Positions 1 through 6,640 are shown, counted from the first letter of the stretch. The stretch is DNA of 8,528 nucleotides from Methanobacterium sp. (GCA_021372715.1 JAJFTX010000204.1:1-8528); one strand, 5' to 3'. Notes: generated by a model from the letters alone, not told the origin. A program made the numbers and translations.

Positions 1-47
1 TTCCAGACGTCTTTAAATTCCAGGACGTTGTTGTTTTGATCATTCAT
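1..47 (-). CDS. ABC transporter ATP-binding protein, LolD/MacB type, 5' end only
   Basis: Only the first 15 codons plus two bases lie in the window; the gene continues past the left edge. The ATG at 47-45 reads MNDQNNNVLEFKDVW. The VLEFKDVW stretch is the usual first beta-strand of ABC ATPases that pair with FtsX-type permeases, often followed by K-Y in the A-loop. A strong GGAGG Shine-Dalgarno (minus strand, 61-57) sits 9 bases before the ATG and supports this start. The ATG overlaps the last 8 bases of the MacB-type permease, so the two are almost certainly translationally coupled and form one transporter. No Walker motif is inside the window, so the family call rests on the short N-terminus and on the neighbour. 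A different ATG one frame over (42-40) gives no ABC-like peptide. Confidence 0.75.
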   Translation of the reverse strand, partial: MNDQNNNVLEFKDVW

Positions 48-1122
48 TTCTAAGCGCCTCCACCACGTTTAATCGGGAAGCTCTCCAGGCAGGGTATAAT
101 CCTGCCAGTACACTTAATCCCGTGGCTCCTCCGATAACGCTTCCCAACAACCATATTGGCAACATGGCTGTAAGCTGTATATCTCCGATTTGTTGACCAA
201 AGAAGATTATGGCTAATTCAAGTAGAATAGCTGCTACAACTAAACCCACTACAGCACCTAAAAAACCAATTAGAGCTGCTTCTAACAAAATACTTCCCAA
301 AACCTCCCTATTTGTAAAACCTATCGCTTTTAATACTCCTATTTCTCTGGTTCTCTCAGTAACATTGACCAGCATGATGTTTATAATACTTATAACCCCT
401 ACTAGAAGGGCTATGCTTGCAATTCCACCTATGAAGAGGGTTAAACCGTTCATCATATCATCGATCTGTTTGGATAAATCTGATTTGGTAGATGCAGTGG
501 TTCCTCTAACCGTACTTTCTATCTGATCTTTTACCACTTCCGGATCTCCACGGGTATTGGCAGTGATGGAAGAGGGTTTATTATTATTCATGGGTAAGGC
601 TTTATCCACATCTATAATCACTACTCCCATTCCCATGGATCCTTCACTGAAAGTCCCGGTAACTGTCATTTCCTGGTCTTTAATGGTTATTTTACTCCCA
701 ATCTTATAACCATTGTCTTCCAATGATTTACTTACCACCACCCCCCTAGTTCCATTTATTTTTATTTGACTCCAATCACTGGTTCCTACGATGTAAATTT
801 GTGTACCGTTAAATTCTGTAAAGAATTGTACATCTTCTTTGATGTTGTAAAGTTGAGACATATTTTTTATCTGGGCTACTGCTTCTGTTTCTAAAAAAGA
901 ACTGCCAGGACTAGCCATTATGGTCCCTCCACCTGTGCTGTTCATTATCATGACATCACCCATCATTTTGCCAGTTGATTCCTTCATATAAGAAGTCATG
1001 CCAGTAGTTAGACCTACCAGCACTACTAGTGCAGTTACTCCAATAACCACCCCTAACATAGTTAATATGCTTCTGAGCTTTCTTCTTCTTAGATTCTTAA
1101 ATGATAAATTGTAAATTCCCAA
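40..1122 (-). CDS. ABC transporter permease, MacB/LolC (FtsX) family
   Basis: Membrane subunit of a type VII (MacB/LolCDE-like) ABC transporter, 360 residues. Such transporters usually couple cytosolic ATP hydrolysis to mechanical work on an extracytoplasmic domain. Helix 1 is at about residues 17-41 after a basic LRRRKLRS stretch. An extracytoplasmic MacB_PCD-like domain follows at about 42-225; it is short and rich in Gly, Ser and Met. Three C-terminal helices lie at about 227-253, 277-308 and 320-345. FtsX hallmarks are NIMLVNVTERTREIGVLKAIG (248-268) and GLYPAWRASR (341-350), the latter followed by VVEALR. The start is TTG at 1122-1120, chosen because a strong GAGGAGGG site (1137-1130) lies 7 bases upstream and the protein begins with the expected basic segment. 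It follows the ABC-2 permease gene by 78 bases and overlaps the next ATPase gene by 8 bases. The cargo cannot be told from sequence; macrolide export should not be assumed. Confidence 0.9.
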   Translation of the reverse strand: MGIYNLSFKNLRRRKLRSILTMLGVVIGVTALVVLVGLTTGMTSYMKESTGKMMGDVMIMNSTGGGTIMASPGSSFLETEAVAQIKNMSQLYNIKEDVQFFTEFNGTQIYIVGTSDWSQIKINGTRGVVVSKSLEDNGYKIGSKITIKDQEMTVTGTFSEGSMGMGVVIIDVDKALPMNNNKPSSITANTRGDPEVVKDQIESTVRGTTASTKSDLSKQIDDMMNGLTLFIGGIASIALLVGVISIINIMLVNVTERTREIGVLKAIGFTNREVLGSILLEAALIGFLGAVVGLVVAAILLELAIIFFGQQIGDIQLTAMLPIWLLGSVIGGATGLSVLAGLYPAWRASRLNVVEALRNE

Positions 1123-1129
1123 TTTTTTA

Positions 1130-1137
1130 CCCTCCTC
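1130..1137 (-). promoter_or_regulatory. Shine-Dalgarno site that selects a TTG start
   Basis: GAGGAGGG on the minus strand, 7 bases before TTG 1122-1120. It is a near-perfect complement of the archaeal 16S 3' end (CACCUCC). No in-frame ATG is suitably placed after it, so it fixes the TTG as the initiation codon of the MacB-type permease. Confidence 0.7.
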
Positions 1138-1142
1138 AAAGT

Positions 1143-1174
1143 TAAAATATTTTAGATATTTATTTAAATTTAAA
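1143..1174 (-). promoter_or_regulatory. Possible promoter/operator of the MacB-type permease pair
   Basis: In the 78-base gap between the two transporter pairs the minus strand has TTTAAATA (1168-1161), resembling an archaeal TATA box. A box here would place a transcript start near 1136-1140, giving a leader of roughly 15 bases that includes the Shine-Dalgarno site. Two perfect 12-base palindromes flank it: TTTAAATTTAAA at 1163-1174 and TAAAATATTTTA at 1143-1154. The base composition is extreme, so chance is a real alternative, and no purine-rich BRE is obvious. Read-through from the upstream ABC pair is equally possible. Confidence 0.3.
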
Positions 1175-1200
1175 CATTAACTCACCAATACTTATGACGC

Positions 1201-2391
1201 TTATAATGTCTTTCTACGCTTTTTTAAACCCACTAATTCTAATGAAAGTCTTATCAACCCAGGTCTAGGACCGAAAACTACATCATCCCGCTCGAAAAGC
1301 TTAATGGAAATCCAGTAGGCAATTACACTCACAATAATAACAAATCCTAAAGGAATTAGAAACTGCCATATTGGTATGTTCTCTCCGGATAAGATTCTTA
1401 TCACCATAGTTAATGGAGAAATATTAGATGATAAAGATTTATTTGATAAATATACCAGTGCAGGTACCATTAAAATTCCCACAGATAATACATAACCAAA
1501 TGTTAAACCAATACCTGCTTCTTTATAATTTTTAGAATAAGCAGCGATTACCACAGTTATTCCTATCACGGGTATAGCGGTGATAAAAACAAGCATATAT
1601 ACTAATAATGGACTTATAATCTGAAAACCAGTCAATAAAAGAATTGACATCCATAAAGCCACCTGAATTGCTATTATCCCTACAACCGCCATGCTTTTTC
1701 CGATGATTATCTCTGTAGTAGACAGAGGCATGGCCATGAGTATTTCTCCTGTTTTTCTTTCCTTTTCACCTACCACACTATCTATCATCATATTACCAAA
1801 CAGGAATAGTGGTAAAAATAACAAAATAGCAATCATAGCTTTGGTAATTATTTGTAGGGGAAGTGATTCACCAGTATTTTGCTGATTAACTGTTGGTGTG
1901 GTATTCTGTGGGGCTATGGAATCAACCCATGAATTAGAGATACTATCTCCCATTATTTTAGTTGTAGAATTGACTTCATCTTTAATAACGCTTCTTTTAG
2001 GATCACTAACATCCAGATAGAGTTGAATATTTATAGTGCCTATATTCCTTATTTTTTCTATTGAATCCTCTGGAACAAATACAAATCCAGTTGTTTGTCC
2101 TGCCTTTAATCGTTCGAGAGAATTATTATAACTATAATTTTTTACTTCGATGATTTCTGGATTGATATATTTGGAAAATAGATGTCCCTGATCATCTACA
2201 TCTAAGGAAGCAAACCCGGAAAGAGAGGGTGTTATGGATATTCCTTTCTCTGATTCTATATTAGCTGCGAAAGTATTGAAGATGAATATCATTAAAAATA
2301 ATACTGATATCTGTAAAAAAAATATGGTGAGAAACTTCTTACTTTTTAGGGTCTCCTTTAACTCCCATTTGGTGATGATAGAGAATCTCAA
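1201..2391 (-). CDS. ABC-2 type permease, NatB-like
   Basis: Membrane subunit (396 residues) of an ABC-2 exporter, resembling the NatB group named for sodium efflux. Helix 1 is at about 20-42. A large extracytoplasmic segment at 44-180 includes a Thr/Asn/Gln-rich linker near 160-175. Five more hydrophobic segments lie at about 184-206, 233-256, 261-284, 294-315 and 342-364. The signature between segments 2 and 3, VVGEKERKTGEILMAMPLST (206-225) followed by EIIIGK, is typical of ABC-2/NatB permeases, as is the C-terminal KLFERDDVVFGPRPGL. Start is TTG at 2391-2389 with a moderate AAGGT (2403-2399) 7 bases upstream; no better start gives the basic WELKETLKSKK N-terminus. It lies 42 bases after the NatA-like ATPase gene and is surely its partner. 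Real substrate is unknown: homologues include Na+, drug and peptide exporters. Confidence 0.9.
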   Translation of the reverse strand: MRFSIITKWELKETLKSKKFLTIFFLQISVLFLMIFIFNTFAANIESEKGISITPSLSGFASLDVDDQGHLFSKYINPEIIEVKNYSYNNSLERLKAGQTTGFVFVPEDSIEKIRNIGTINIQLYLDVSDPKRSVIKDEVNSTTKIMGDSISNSWVDSIAPQNTTPTVNQQNTGESLPLQIITKAMIAILLFLPLFLFGNMMIDSVVGEKERKTGEILMAMPLSTTEIIIGKSMAVVGIIAIQVALWMSILLLTGFQIISPLLVYMLVFITAIPVIGITVVIAAYSKNYKEAGIGLTFGYVLSVGILMVPALVYLSNKSLSSNISPLTMVIRILSGENIPIWQFLIPLGFVIIVSVIAYWISIKLFERDDVVFGPRPGLIRLSLELVGLKKRRKTL

Positions 2392-2433
2392 TTTTATGAC
2401 CTTTACACTTTTAATGATTATTTTAAGCAGATA

Positions 2434-3354
2434 TTAGGTTTTAATAGAGTTTATAAAGACATCATCCAATGTTGGTTCCTTGGTATTGACAGAAAGGATT
2501 TTACCATGGAAAACATCTAATATGGATTTAATTTCGTCTTTTGAATTTAAAGATATGATATACTGATTCCCATCTGTATCCACCGCTTCCACTGTGGAGA
2601 ATTCTTTGATTTTTAAAGCTGCCGGGGGATCAATACTTTCTAACTTCAAATTAAGTATTATTTCACCATGTATTTTTGATTTAAGATCTTCTGGAGTACC
2701 CATATCGATTATTTCACCCTGATTCATAATTGCAACCCTATCACAGAGTAAATCTGCCTCGTCCATGTAATGAGTGCACAGTATTATAGTTTTATCTCCT
2801 TTGAGTTTTCTTATGAATTCCCTGATGTTATTTGATGTTGCAGGATCAAGGCCCATGGTGGGCTCATCAAAGATTAAAATCTGGGGATCGTGAATCAATG
2901 CCCTTGCAATACCAATTCGCTGTCTTAATCCCTTAGAAAAAGTATTGATCCTATCTTCTGCTCGGCTGCTCATTCCCACCAATTCTAATAGTTCTTCAAT
3001 TCTTCCATCAATCTCATTACTGGGAACGCCGTATAATTCTGCGAAATAATTTAAAAGATCCCGGGCTTTAAATCGTTCGTAAAGGTTAGGTTCTTCAGGT
3101 AAATATCCAATCATGGATTTAATCTTTATAGGTTCTTGATGGATACTATTTCCATCCACCAGTATATCACCAGAATCTGGTTTTAGAATGCAGCTGGTAA
3201 TTCTAATGGCAGTGGTTTTACCTGCCCCGTTAGGCCCTATGATTCCTAAGAGTTCTCCCTTTTTTATTTCAAGGTTAAGATTATTTAAAGCTTTTATTTT
3301 ACCAAATGACTTATAAAGAGAGTCCATTTTTATCATGAGGTTTTTTGAATACAC
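2434..3354 (-). CDS. ABC transporter ATP-binding protein, NatA/CcmA-like
   Basis: Cytosolic ATPase (306 residues) that powers the NatB-like permease encoded 42 bases downstream. Motifs in order: Walker A GPNGAGKTT (40-48); a Q-loop region reading IGYLPEEPNLYERF (82-95), with Glu where Gln is usual, as in several NatA/YhaQ-type ATPases; signature FSKGLRQRIGIARAL (139-153); Walker B and D-loop ILIFDEPTMGLDP (159-171); H-loop His195 in CTHYMDEAD. Residues from about 225 form the extra C-terminal domain common in this group. All catalytic residues are present, so it should be active. The GTG start at 3354-3352 is chosen because GGAGA (3365-3361) lies 6 bases upstream. An ATG one base earlier is out of frame and stops after seven codons. 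In-frame ATGs at codons 7 and 10 are alternatives but lack such a site. Confidence 0.93.
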   Translation of the reverse strand: MYSKNLMIKMDSLYKSFGKIKALNNLNLEIKKGELLGIIGPNGAGKTTAIRITSCILKPDSGDILVDGNSIHQEPIKIKSMIGYLPEEPNLYERFKARDLLNYFAELYGVPSNEIDGRIEELLELVGMSSRAEDRINTFSKGLRQRIGIARALIHDPQILIFDEPTMGLDPATSNNIREFIRKLKGDKTIILCTHYMDEADLLCDRVAIMNQGEIIDMGTPEDLKSKIHGEIILNLKLESIDPPAALKIKEFSTVEAVDTDGNQYIISLNSKDEIKSILDVFHGKILSVNTKEPTLDDVFINSIKT

Positions 3355-3360
3355 ATTTAA

Positions 3361-3365
3361 TCTCC
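3361..3365 (-). promoter_or_regulatory. Shine-Dalgarno site that selects a GTG start
   Basis: GGAGA on the minus strand, 6 bases before GTG 3354-3352 of the NatA-like ATPase. The nearby ATG (3355-3353) is out of frame and closes quickly, so the GTG is the likely start. No convincing TATA box is visible in the remaining 114-base gap up to 3468, so read-through from the phosphodiesterase gene is possible. Confidence 0.55.
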
Positions 3366-3468
3366 AAATTTAGATGTGGATATTTTATTTGTTGATTATT
3401 CATTATCAGATTATTGATGATTGTATCATAATTTCATATGAGAGTTATTTAGCTTTTGAAGATATTTT

Positions 3469-5559
3469 TTACACAATAAAACCTTTAATGATCCTATGTA
3501 ATTCTTCTGCCCCTATAATATTCTGTTCTAAATTCCATTCTACTGGATGCATTATGAAAGGATATGACTGTTCACCACCAATACCCCCATGACTACCTAT
3601 AAGCTCTTCAAATGCTGCTACCTCATTCTTCTCTGGATCGTAAAAACTGTTCACCAGGATATCTGGTGAAAATTTAAATTTATCCGTCCTTAACAGATGT
3701 TGAACTATATGGGGGCCGAAATTTGCCAGTGGATTCTCTCCTTCTACCTTACCATCCCTTAGATAATAAATTCCTTCCCCATTAATAGCTAATGGCCCAT
3801 AATTAATGGAATTTACCATTATAAAACCTATACCCTCATGTTGGGCTATTCCCGGGATTAAATCGGGGTATAATTGGTTTATCTGTTCATAACTAAGACG
3901 TTCTTTCCACTGAGTCAGGTAAATTAACCCTAAATTTCCAGATGCAAGTACTATAACTTCAGCTTCTTCTTTAGATATTTTTTTAGGATGTTCTTTCACC
4001 TGATAATTTTTAATATGATCGGCTAGACTACCTCTTACTAAGCTTGATTCCTCAATAACCTTTAATGTATTATCTCTTAACTCAAGACTATTTTCTACTA
4101 TATCATCTCTTTTATCCTTCAAATAACGTTTAGCATCAGTTCCTGGGTTGGTTATGGCCTGACCAAAGTGATCTTCATTGGATGAAAGTTCACTGTAGAT
4201 GTTTGTCTCAGGAGGCATCAATCCCCTTACCAGATCTTCCAAAGTCCTTCCATATCTTTGTTTGAAGGTAGCTCCATTGGTCTGACCATGATCAGATTGC
4301 ACCACCAGATGATAATTACGTTTAGCATAAGTTTTCGCCTGTTCTAATCTCTTAAATTGCTTGTCAATTCCTCTTAATGTATGAAATGCATCGGGATCCC
4401 GAGTTCCTGAATGATGAGCGACCTCATCATACCCCAAATACGTCACATAAATCACATCAAAATTTCCATTAATAATATCACCAATTAATGTGTAAGTGGT
4501 TATTTCGCGTAAAAAAACAGCCGCACCAGCACGAACAAATGGATAAACCAATCCACGTTTCATACGTGGTTTAATATTTCTTATGCTGTGAGTTATCTGA
4601 GATTTAAACTCTAAAAGTACCTCCCAGAGAAATAAAGCTATTATACGTCCGAAATTAGCTGGACTGGAGTAGAAATAGAACCATGTTTTGTTATAAAATT
4701 TTTTAAGATCTTTTAACCTGCTATAAGTGAAAATAACATCTTCAGCATCTCCTGAAAATAAATTAGAACGACTGGCTCCTCGGGAATATAAAAGTCCTTT
4801 TCCATTGGAAATTCTCTCCTCTATTATCTTCGCATCATTTAACCCAGTAGAAACCATAATTTTATTGTTATTAGATTTTTCCACCCATCTGAATGCAGGT
4901 AAGTTGTGATTATTTCCGTGCAGTATACCTGCCTGACTAGCTCCTGTCTGGCTGGATAGATCAGTCTCCCAGCCAGTTATTTTATGAGTTCCCTTATCCA
5001 TCCAGCTTTTTAAGGTGGGCATATAACCCTCCTCTAATGCTTCTTTTACAATATTCTTTGCTAATCCATCTATTTCTAAAAATATTATTCCAGGTCTCCT
5101 ATTATCCTCTTTTCCTTTATATTCTTTGATTTTATTTCTTAAAACTATACGATAAAAAGCAGCATCCTGATCAATAGTCAGAAGGGTGGATAATGTTGTA
5201 TTTATCAGTGTCATAACTAAAGGTGTTAAAATTAAGGCAGGACCACCTATGGTTATGCCTGGTAGAAATTCGCTTATTATCCATATTAAAAATCCATTTA
5301 AAATTAGAGTTCCCACACCCACGGTAATGATCATGAATGGAAGAAATATACGTACTAATAACGGCCAAAAAAGCGCGTTTAAAATGCCCAGTAATGCAAC
5401 AGCTACAAATGCGGTTTCCCAATCTTTAACATATAGGCCCATGGAGAAATGCTCCACTAACATGAATCCCAGAACACCACCTATCCATAAGATTAGAGTT
5501 CGACCAATCCAGAATGACCATGGCTTTTTTTCTGCTTTAAGTAATGTATTATCACTCAT
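3469..5559 (-). CDS. Membrane phosphodiesterase: YvlD/holin-4-like domain fused to alkaline-phosphatase-superfamily domain
   Basis: A 696-residue two-domain protein. Residues about 16-130 hold four hydrophobic helices (near 17-36, 50-68, 71-95, 107-128) with the LNALFWPLLVRIFLPFMIITVG and FLPGITI features of the YvlD / 'phage holin family 4' membrane domain. Residues about 155-675 look like the type I phosphodiesterase / nucleotide pyrophosphatase branch of the alkaline phosphatase superfamily. Likely two-metal ligands are Asp164 (FLEIDGL), Asp378 and His382 (GYDEVAHHSG), Asp423 and His424 (QSDHGQT) and His657 (GSHGGIGG). The probable nucleophile is Thr205 in SSQTGASQAGILHG, by alignment to the NPP PTKTFPN motif. 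Positive residues before helix 1 and after helix 4 suggest both termini are cytosolic. Substrate is unknown (a phosphodiester such as a nucleotide or lipid head group is inferred). Despite the domain name, nothing suggests a phage origin. It lies 20 bases after the metallophosphoesterase gene, so co-transcription is likely. Confidence 0.85.
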   Translation of the reverse strand: MSDNTLLKAEKKPWSFWIGRTLILWIGGVLGFMLVEHFSMGLYVKDWETAFVAVALLGILNALFWPLLVRIFLPFMIITVGVGTLILNGFLIWIISEFLPGITIGGPALILTPLVMTLINTTLSTLLTIDQDAAFYRIVLRNKIKEYKGKEDNRRPGIIFLEIDGLAKNIVKEALEEGYMPTLKSWMDKGTHKITGWETDLSSQTGASQAGILHGNNHNLPAFRWVEKSNNNKIMVSTGLNDAKIIEERISNGKGLLYSRGASRSNLFSGDAEDVIFTYSRLKDLKKFYNKTWFYFYSSPANFGRIIALFLWEVLLEFKSQITHSIRNIKPRMKRGLVYPFVRAGAAVFLREITTYTLIGDIINGNFDVIYVTYLGYDEVAHHSGTRDPDAFHTLRGIDKQFKRLEQAKTYAKRNYHLVVQSDHGQTNGATFKQRYGRTLEDLVRGLMPPETNIYSELSSNEDHFGQAITNPGTDAKRYLKDKRDDIVENSLELRDNTLKVIEESSLVRGSLADHIKNYQVKEHPKKISKEEAEVIVLASGNLGLIYLTQWKERLSYEQINQLYPDLIPGIAQHEGIGFIMVNSINYGPLAINGEGIYYLRDGKVEGENPLANFGPHIVQHLLRTDKFKFSPDILVNSFYDPEKNEVAAFEELIGSHGGIGGEQSYPFIMHPVEWNLEQNIIGAEELHRIIKGFIV

Positions 5560-5562
5560 ATT

Positions 5563-5568
5563 GGATCA
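5563..5568 (-). promoter_or_regulatory. Unusual ribosome-binding site (TGATCC) for the phosphodiesterase
   Basis: There is no GGAGG before the ATG at 5559-5557. Instead TGATCC lies 3 bases upstream. It complements the GGAUCA part of the 16S 3' end (GGAUCACCUCC), at the spacing expected if that outer part of the anti-Shine-Dalgarno is used. Translational coupling to the gene ending at 5580 may also contribute. The match is short. Confidence 0.3.
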
Positions 5569-5579
5569 AATTTAAACTA

Positions 5580-6482
5580 TTACGCACTTTTCAAGGTAAA
5601 TATGGTTATTTCTGGGTCGCAATTAATTCTCAACCAGAATATATTGGTCCCCAATCCTCTACTGGTGTACTGAACCATATCTTTGACCTTATATTTTCCA
5701 TGGGGATATTTTATGAAATGAGGGCCTCTTACTATGGTGCCTAAACCTGGTATCACGAACTGTCCACCGTGAGAATGTCCAGAAATCTGAAGACTGAATC
5801 TTCCTGTGGTAGAACTTATATCCGCAAAATCTGGCTCATGTGCTAGAAGAATAGCCGGGTTTTCATCCGATAATTTTTCCATAACCAAGTCCAGACGATG
5901 TTTGTTCAACATCACACTATCCACCCCTGCTATGTGTAGTTGAGCATCCTTCCGTTTAATAGTGTAAACATCATTACTTACATCTACAATATCACAATCT
6001 CTAAGTATTTTCCTGATTTTATCTGCCCCCAACCAGTGATCATGATTACCCAGAATAGCTACTGAAATTTCTTTTGGTTTTAATTCCTTTAGAGAAGATT
6101 CCAAATCTTCAGCCACATCATCCAGTATATAAGATACGAAATCTCCAGTGATAGCTATCATATCTGGTTCTTGTTCATTAACCATATCCACTACCCCCTC
6201 CAAATGTTTAGGGGTTAACCACTGGCCCAACTGTATATCTGAAATATTGACTATGCGATAATCATCGAATAACTGATTCAAACCAGGTATATCAACTTCA
6301 ACATATTCCAGCTGAAAGTCATCAGCATTAAATTCCGGTTTTAAATACTTATTACGTAAATCAGTCATGCTTCGTTGCATTTTAACCCTGAAACGCTTAT
6401 ATTTCAGCTGATCATCTTTCATGTAAGATAATATTACTTTATTAGCAGATAAATTTTTCATGTAAGATACTAAAATCATCAA
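5580..6482 (-). CDS. Calcineurin-like metallophosphoesterase, YkuE-like
   Basis: Dinuclear-metal phosphoesterase, up to 300 residues. Motifs numbered from the TTG at 6482: NISDIQLG (79-86, metal Asp82), AITGDF (110-115, Asp114), LGNHDHW (144-150, Asn146, His147), LLAHEPD (212-218, His215), SGHSHGGQ (234-241, His236 and His238). The C-terminal TSRGLGTNIFWLRINCDPEI fits YkuE-type enzymes. Gln84 stands where motif I (DxH) normally has His. There is no signal peptide or N-terminal helix, unlike many YkuE relatives, so it is probably cytosolic. Start is uncertain: TTG 6482 or the adjoining ATG 6479 fit a TATA box at 6527-6520. ATG 6380 (codon 35), preceded by AGGG, would remove a low-complexity N-terminus that looks unconserved. 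It is the first gene of a likely two-gene operon with the membrane phosphodiesterase. The substrate is unknown. Confidence 0.88.
   Translation of the reverse strand: MMILVSYMKNLSANKVILSYMKDDQLKYKRFRVKMQRSMTDLRNKYLKPEFNADDFQLEYVEVDIPGLNQLFDDYRIVNISDIQLGQWLTPKHLEGVVDMVNEQEPDMIAITGDFVSYILDDVAEDLESSLKELKPKEISVAILGNHDHWLGADKIRKILRDCDIVDVSNDVYTIKRKDAQLHIAGVDSVMLNKHRLDLVMEKLSDENPAILLAHEPDFADISSTTGRFSLQISGHSHGGQFVIPGLGTIVRGPHFIKYPHGKYKVKDMVQYTSRGLGTNIFWLRINCDPEITIFTLKSA
6417..6469 (-). repeat. 14-base direct repeat at the 5' end of the metallophosphoesterase gene
   Basis: TATCTTACATGAAA on the minus strand occurs at 6469-6456 and again at 6430-6417. The copies are 39 bases (13 codons) apart, in frame, each encoding SYMK. 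The repeat lies in the poorly conserved N-terminal extension, each copy carrying an in-frame ATG. It could be a small duplication or coincidence. Confidence 0.5.
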
Positions 6483-6519
6483 TAAAAGACTTATTATTAT
6501 TTTCCAAAATATGAATATC

Positions 6520-6533
6520 TAATATAAGTAAGG
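6520..6533 (-). promoter_or_regulatory. Archaeal promoter of the phosphoesterase operon
   Basis: Minus strand reads CCTTACTTATATTAG at 6533-6519, with the TATA-like core TTATATTA at 6527-6520. The expected transcript start about 25 bases on is near 6498. That gives a leader of 16-19 bases before TTG 6482 or ATG 6479. The site is in the divergent gap shared with moeA. The match to the archaeal TATA consensus is good, but the gap is very AT-rich. Confidence 0.4.
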
Positions 6534-6566
6534 TAAAAAATAATAAAAAAATATCAAAGAAAATCT

Positions 6567-6580
6567 GAAATTAATTTTAC
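6567..6580 (+). promoter_or_regulatory. Possible TATA box for moeA
   Basis: The stretch GAAATTAATTTTAC has a TATA-like AT run preceded by purines (BRE-like GAAA), about 45-55 bases before the moeA ATG. It would place the transcript start near 6600-6605. The whole gap at 6483-6621 is A-rich, so this is a weak call. No other gene or hairpin is seen in the gap. Confidence 0.22.
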
Positions 6581-6593
6581 AAAAGAACACTAA

Positions 6594-6640
6594 ATGAAAT
6601 TAGCATAATGAGTAGAATAACATGTTTTTATCAGAACTAA
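6594..6640 (+). other. Two nested mini-ORFs leading into moeA
   Basis: ATG at 6594 reads MKLA and stops at TAA 6606-6608. The stop overlaps by one base the ATG at 6608, which reads MSRITCFYQN and stops at 6638-6640, 19 bases inside moeA in another frame. The chain could deliver ribosomes to the moeA start, which lacks a Shine-Dalgarno site. Neither mini-ORF has its own clear ribosome site, so chance is likely. Confidence 0.2.

Noticed and set aside
209..526. Plus-strand open frame of 105 codons inside the MacB-type permease
   Set aside because: It is antisense to well-conserved FtsX helices, with low-complexity composition typical of a shadow frame.
40..1122. Naming the MacB-type permease as a macrolide exporter
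   Set aside because: The fold is shared by lipoprotein, peptide and lipid transporters, and no TolC-like or adaptor partner is visible. Archaea lack the outer-membrane system of MacAB-TolC.
3082..3111. Glu in place of the Q-loop Gln in the NatA-like ATPase
   Set aside because: The LPEE form is familiar in NatA/YhaQ-type ATPases. All other catalytic motifs are intact, so it is a family trait rather than a defect.
3374..3592. Plus-strand open frame spanning the gap between the ATPase and phosphodiesterase genes
   Set aside because: It partly overlaps the phosphodiesterase 3' end in antisense, has no Shine-Dalgarno site and no motif, so it is not supported as a gene.
5170..5515. Possible prophage lysis (holin) gene
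   Set aside because: The holin-4-like helices belong to a large fused membrane enzyme, and no phage genes are nearby. The family name is historical.
5186..5575. Plus-strand open frame of 129 codons opposite the phosphodiesterase N-terminus
   Set aside because: It is the antisense shadow of a membrane-domain coding region, with no recognisable motifs and no ribosome site. The minus-strand protein is clearly real.
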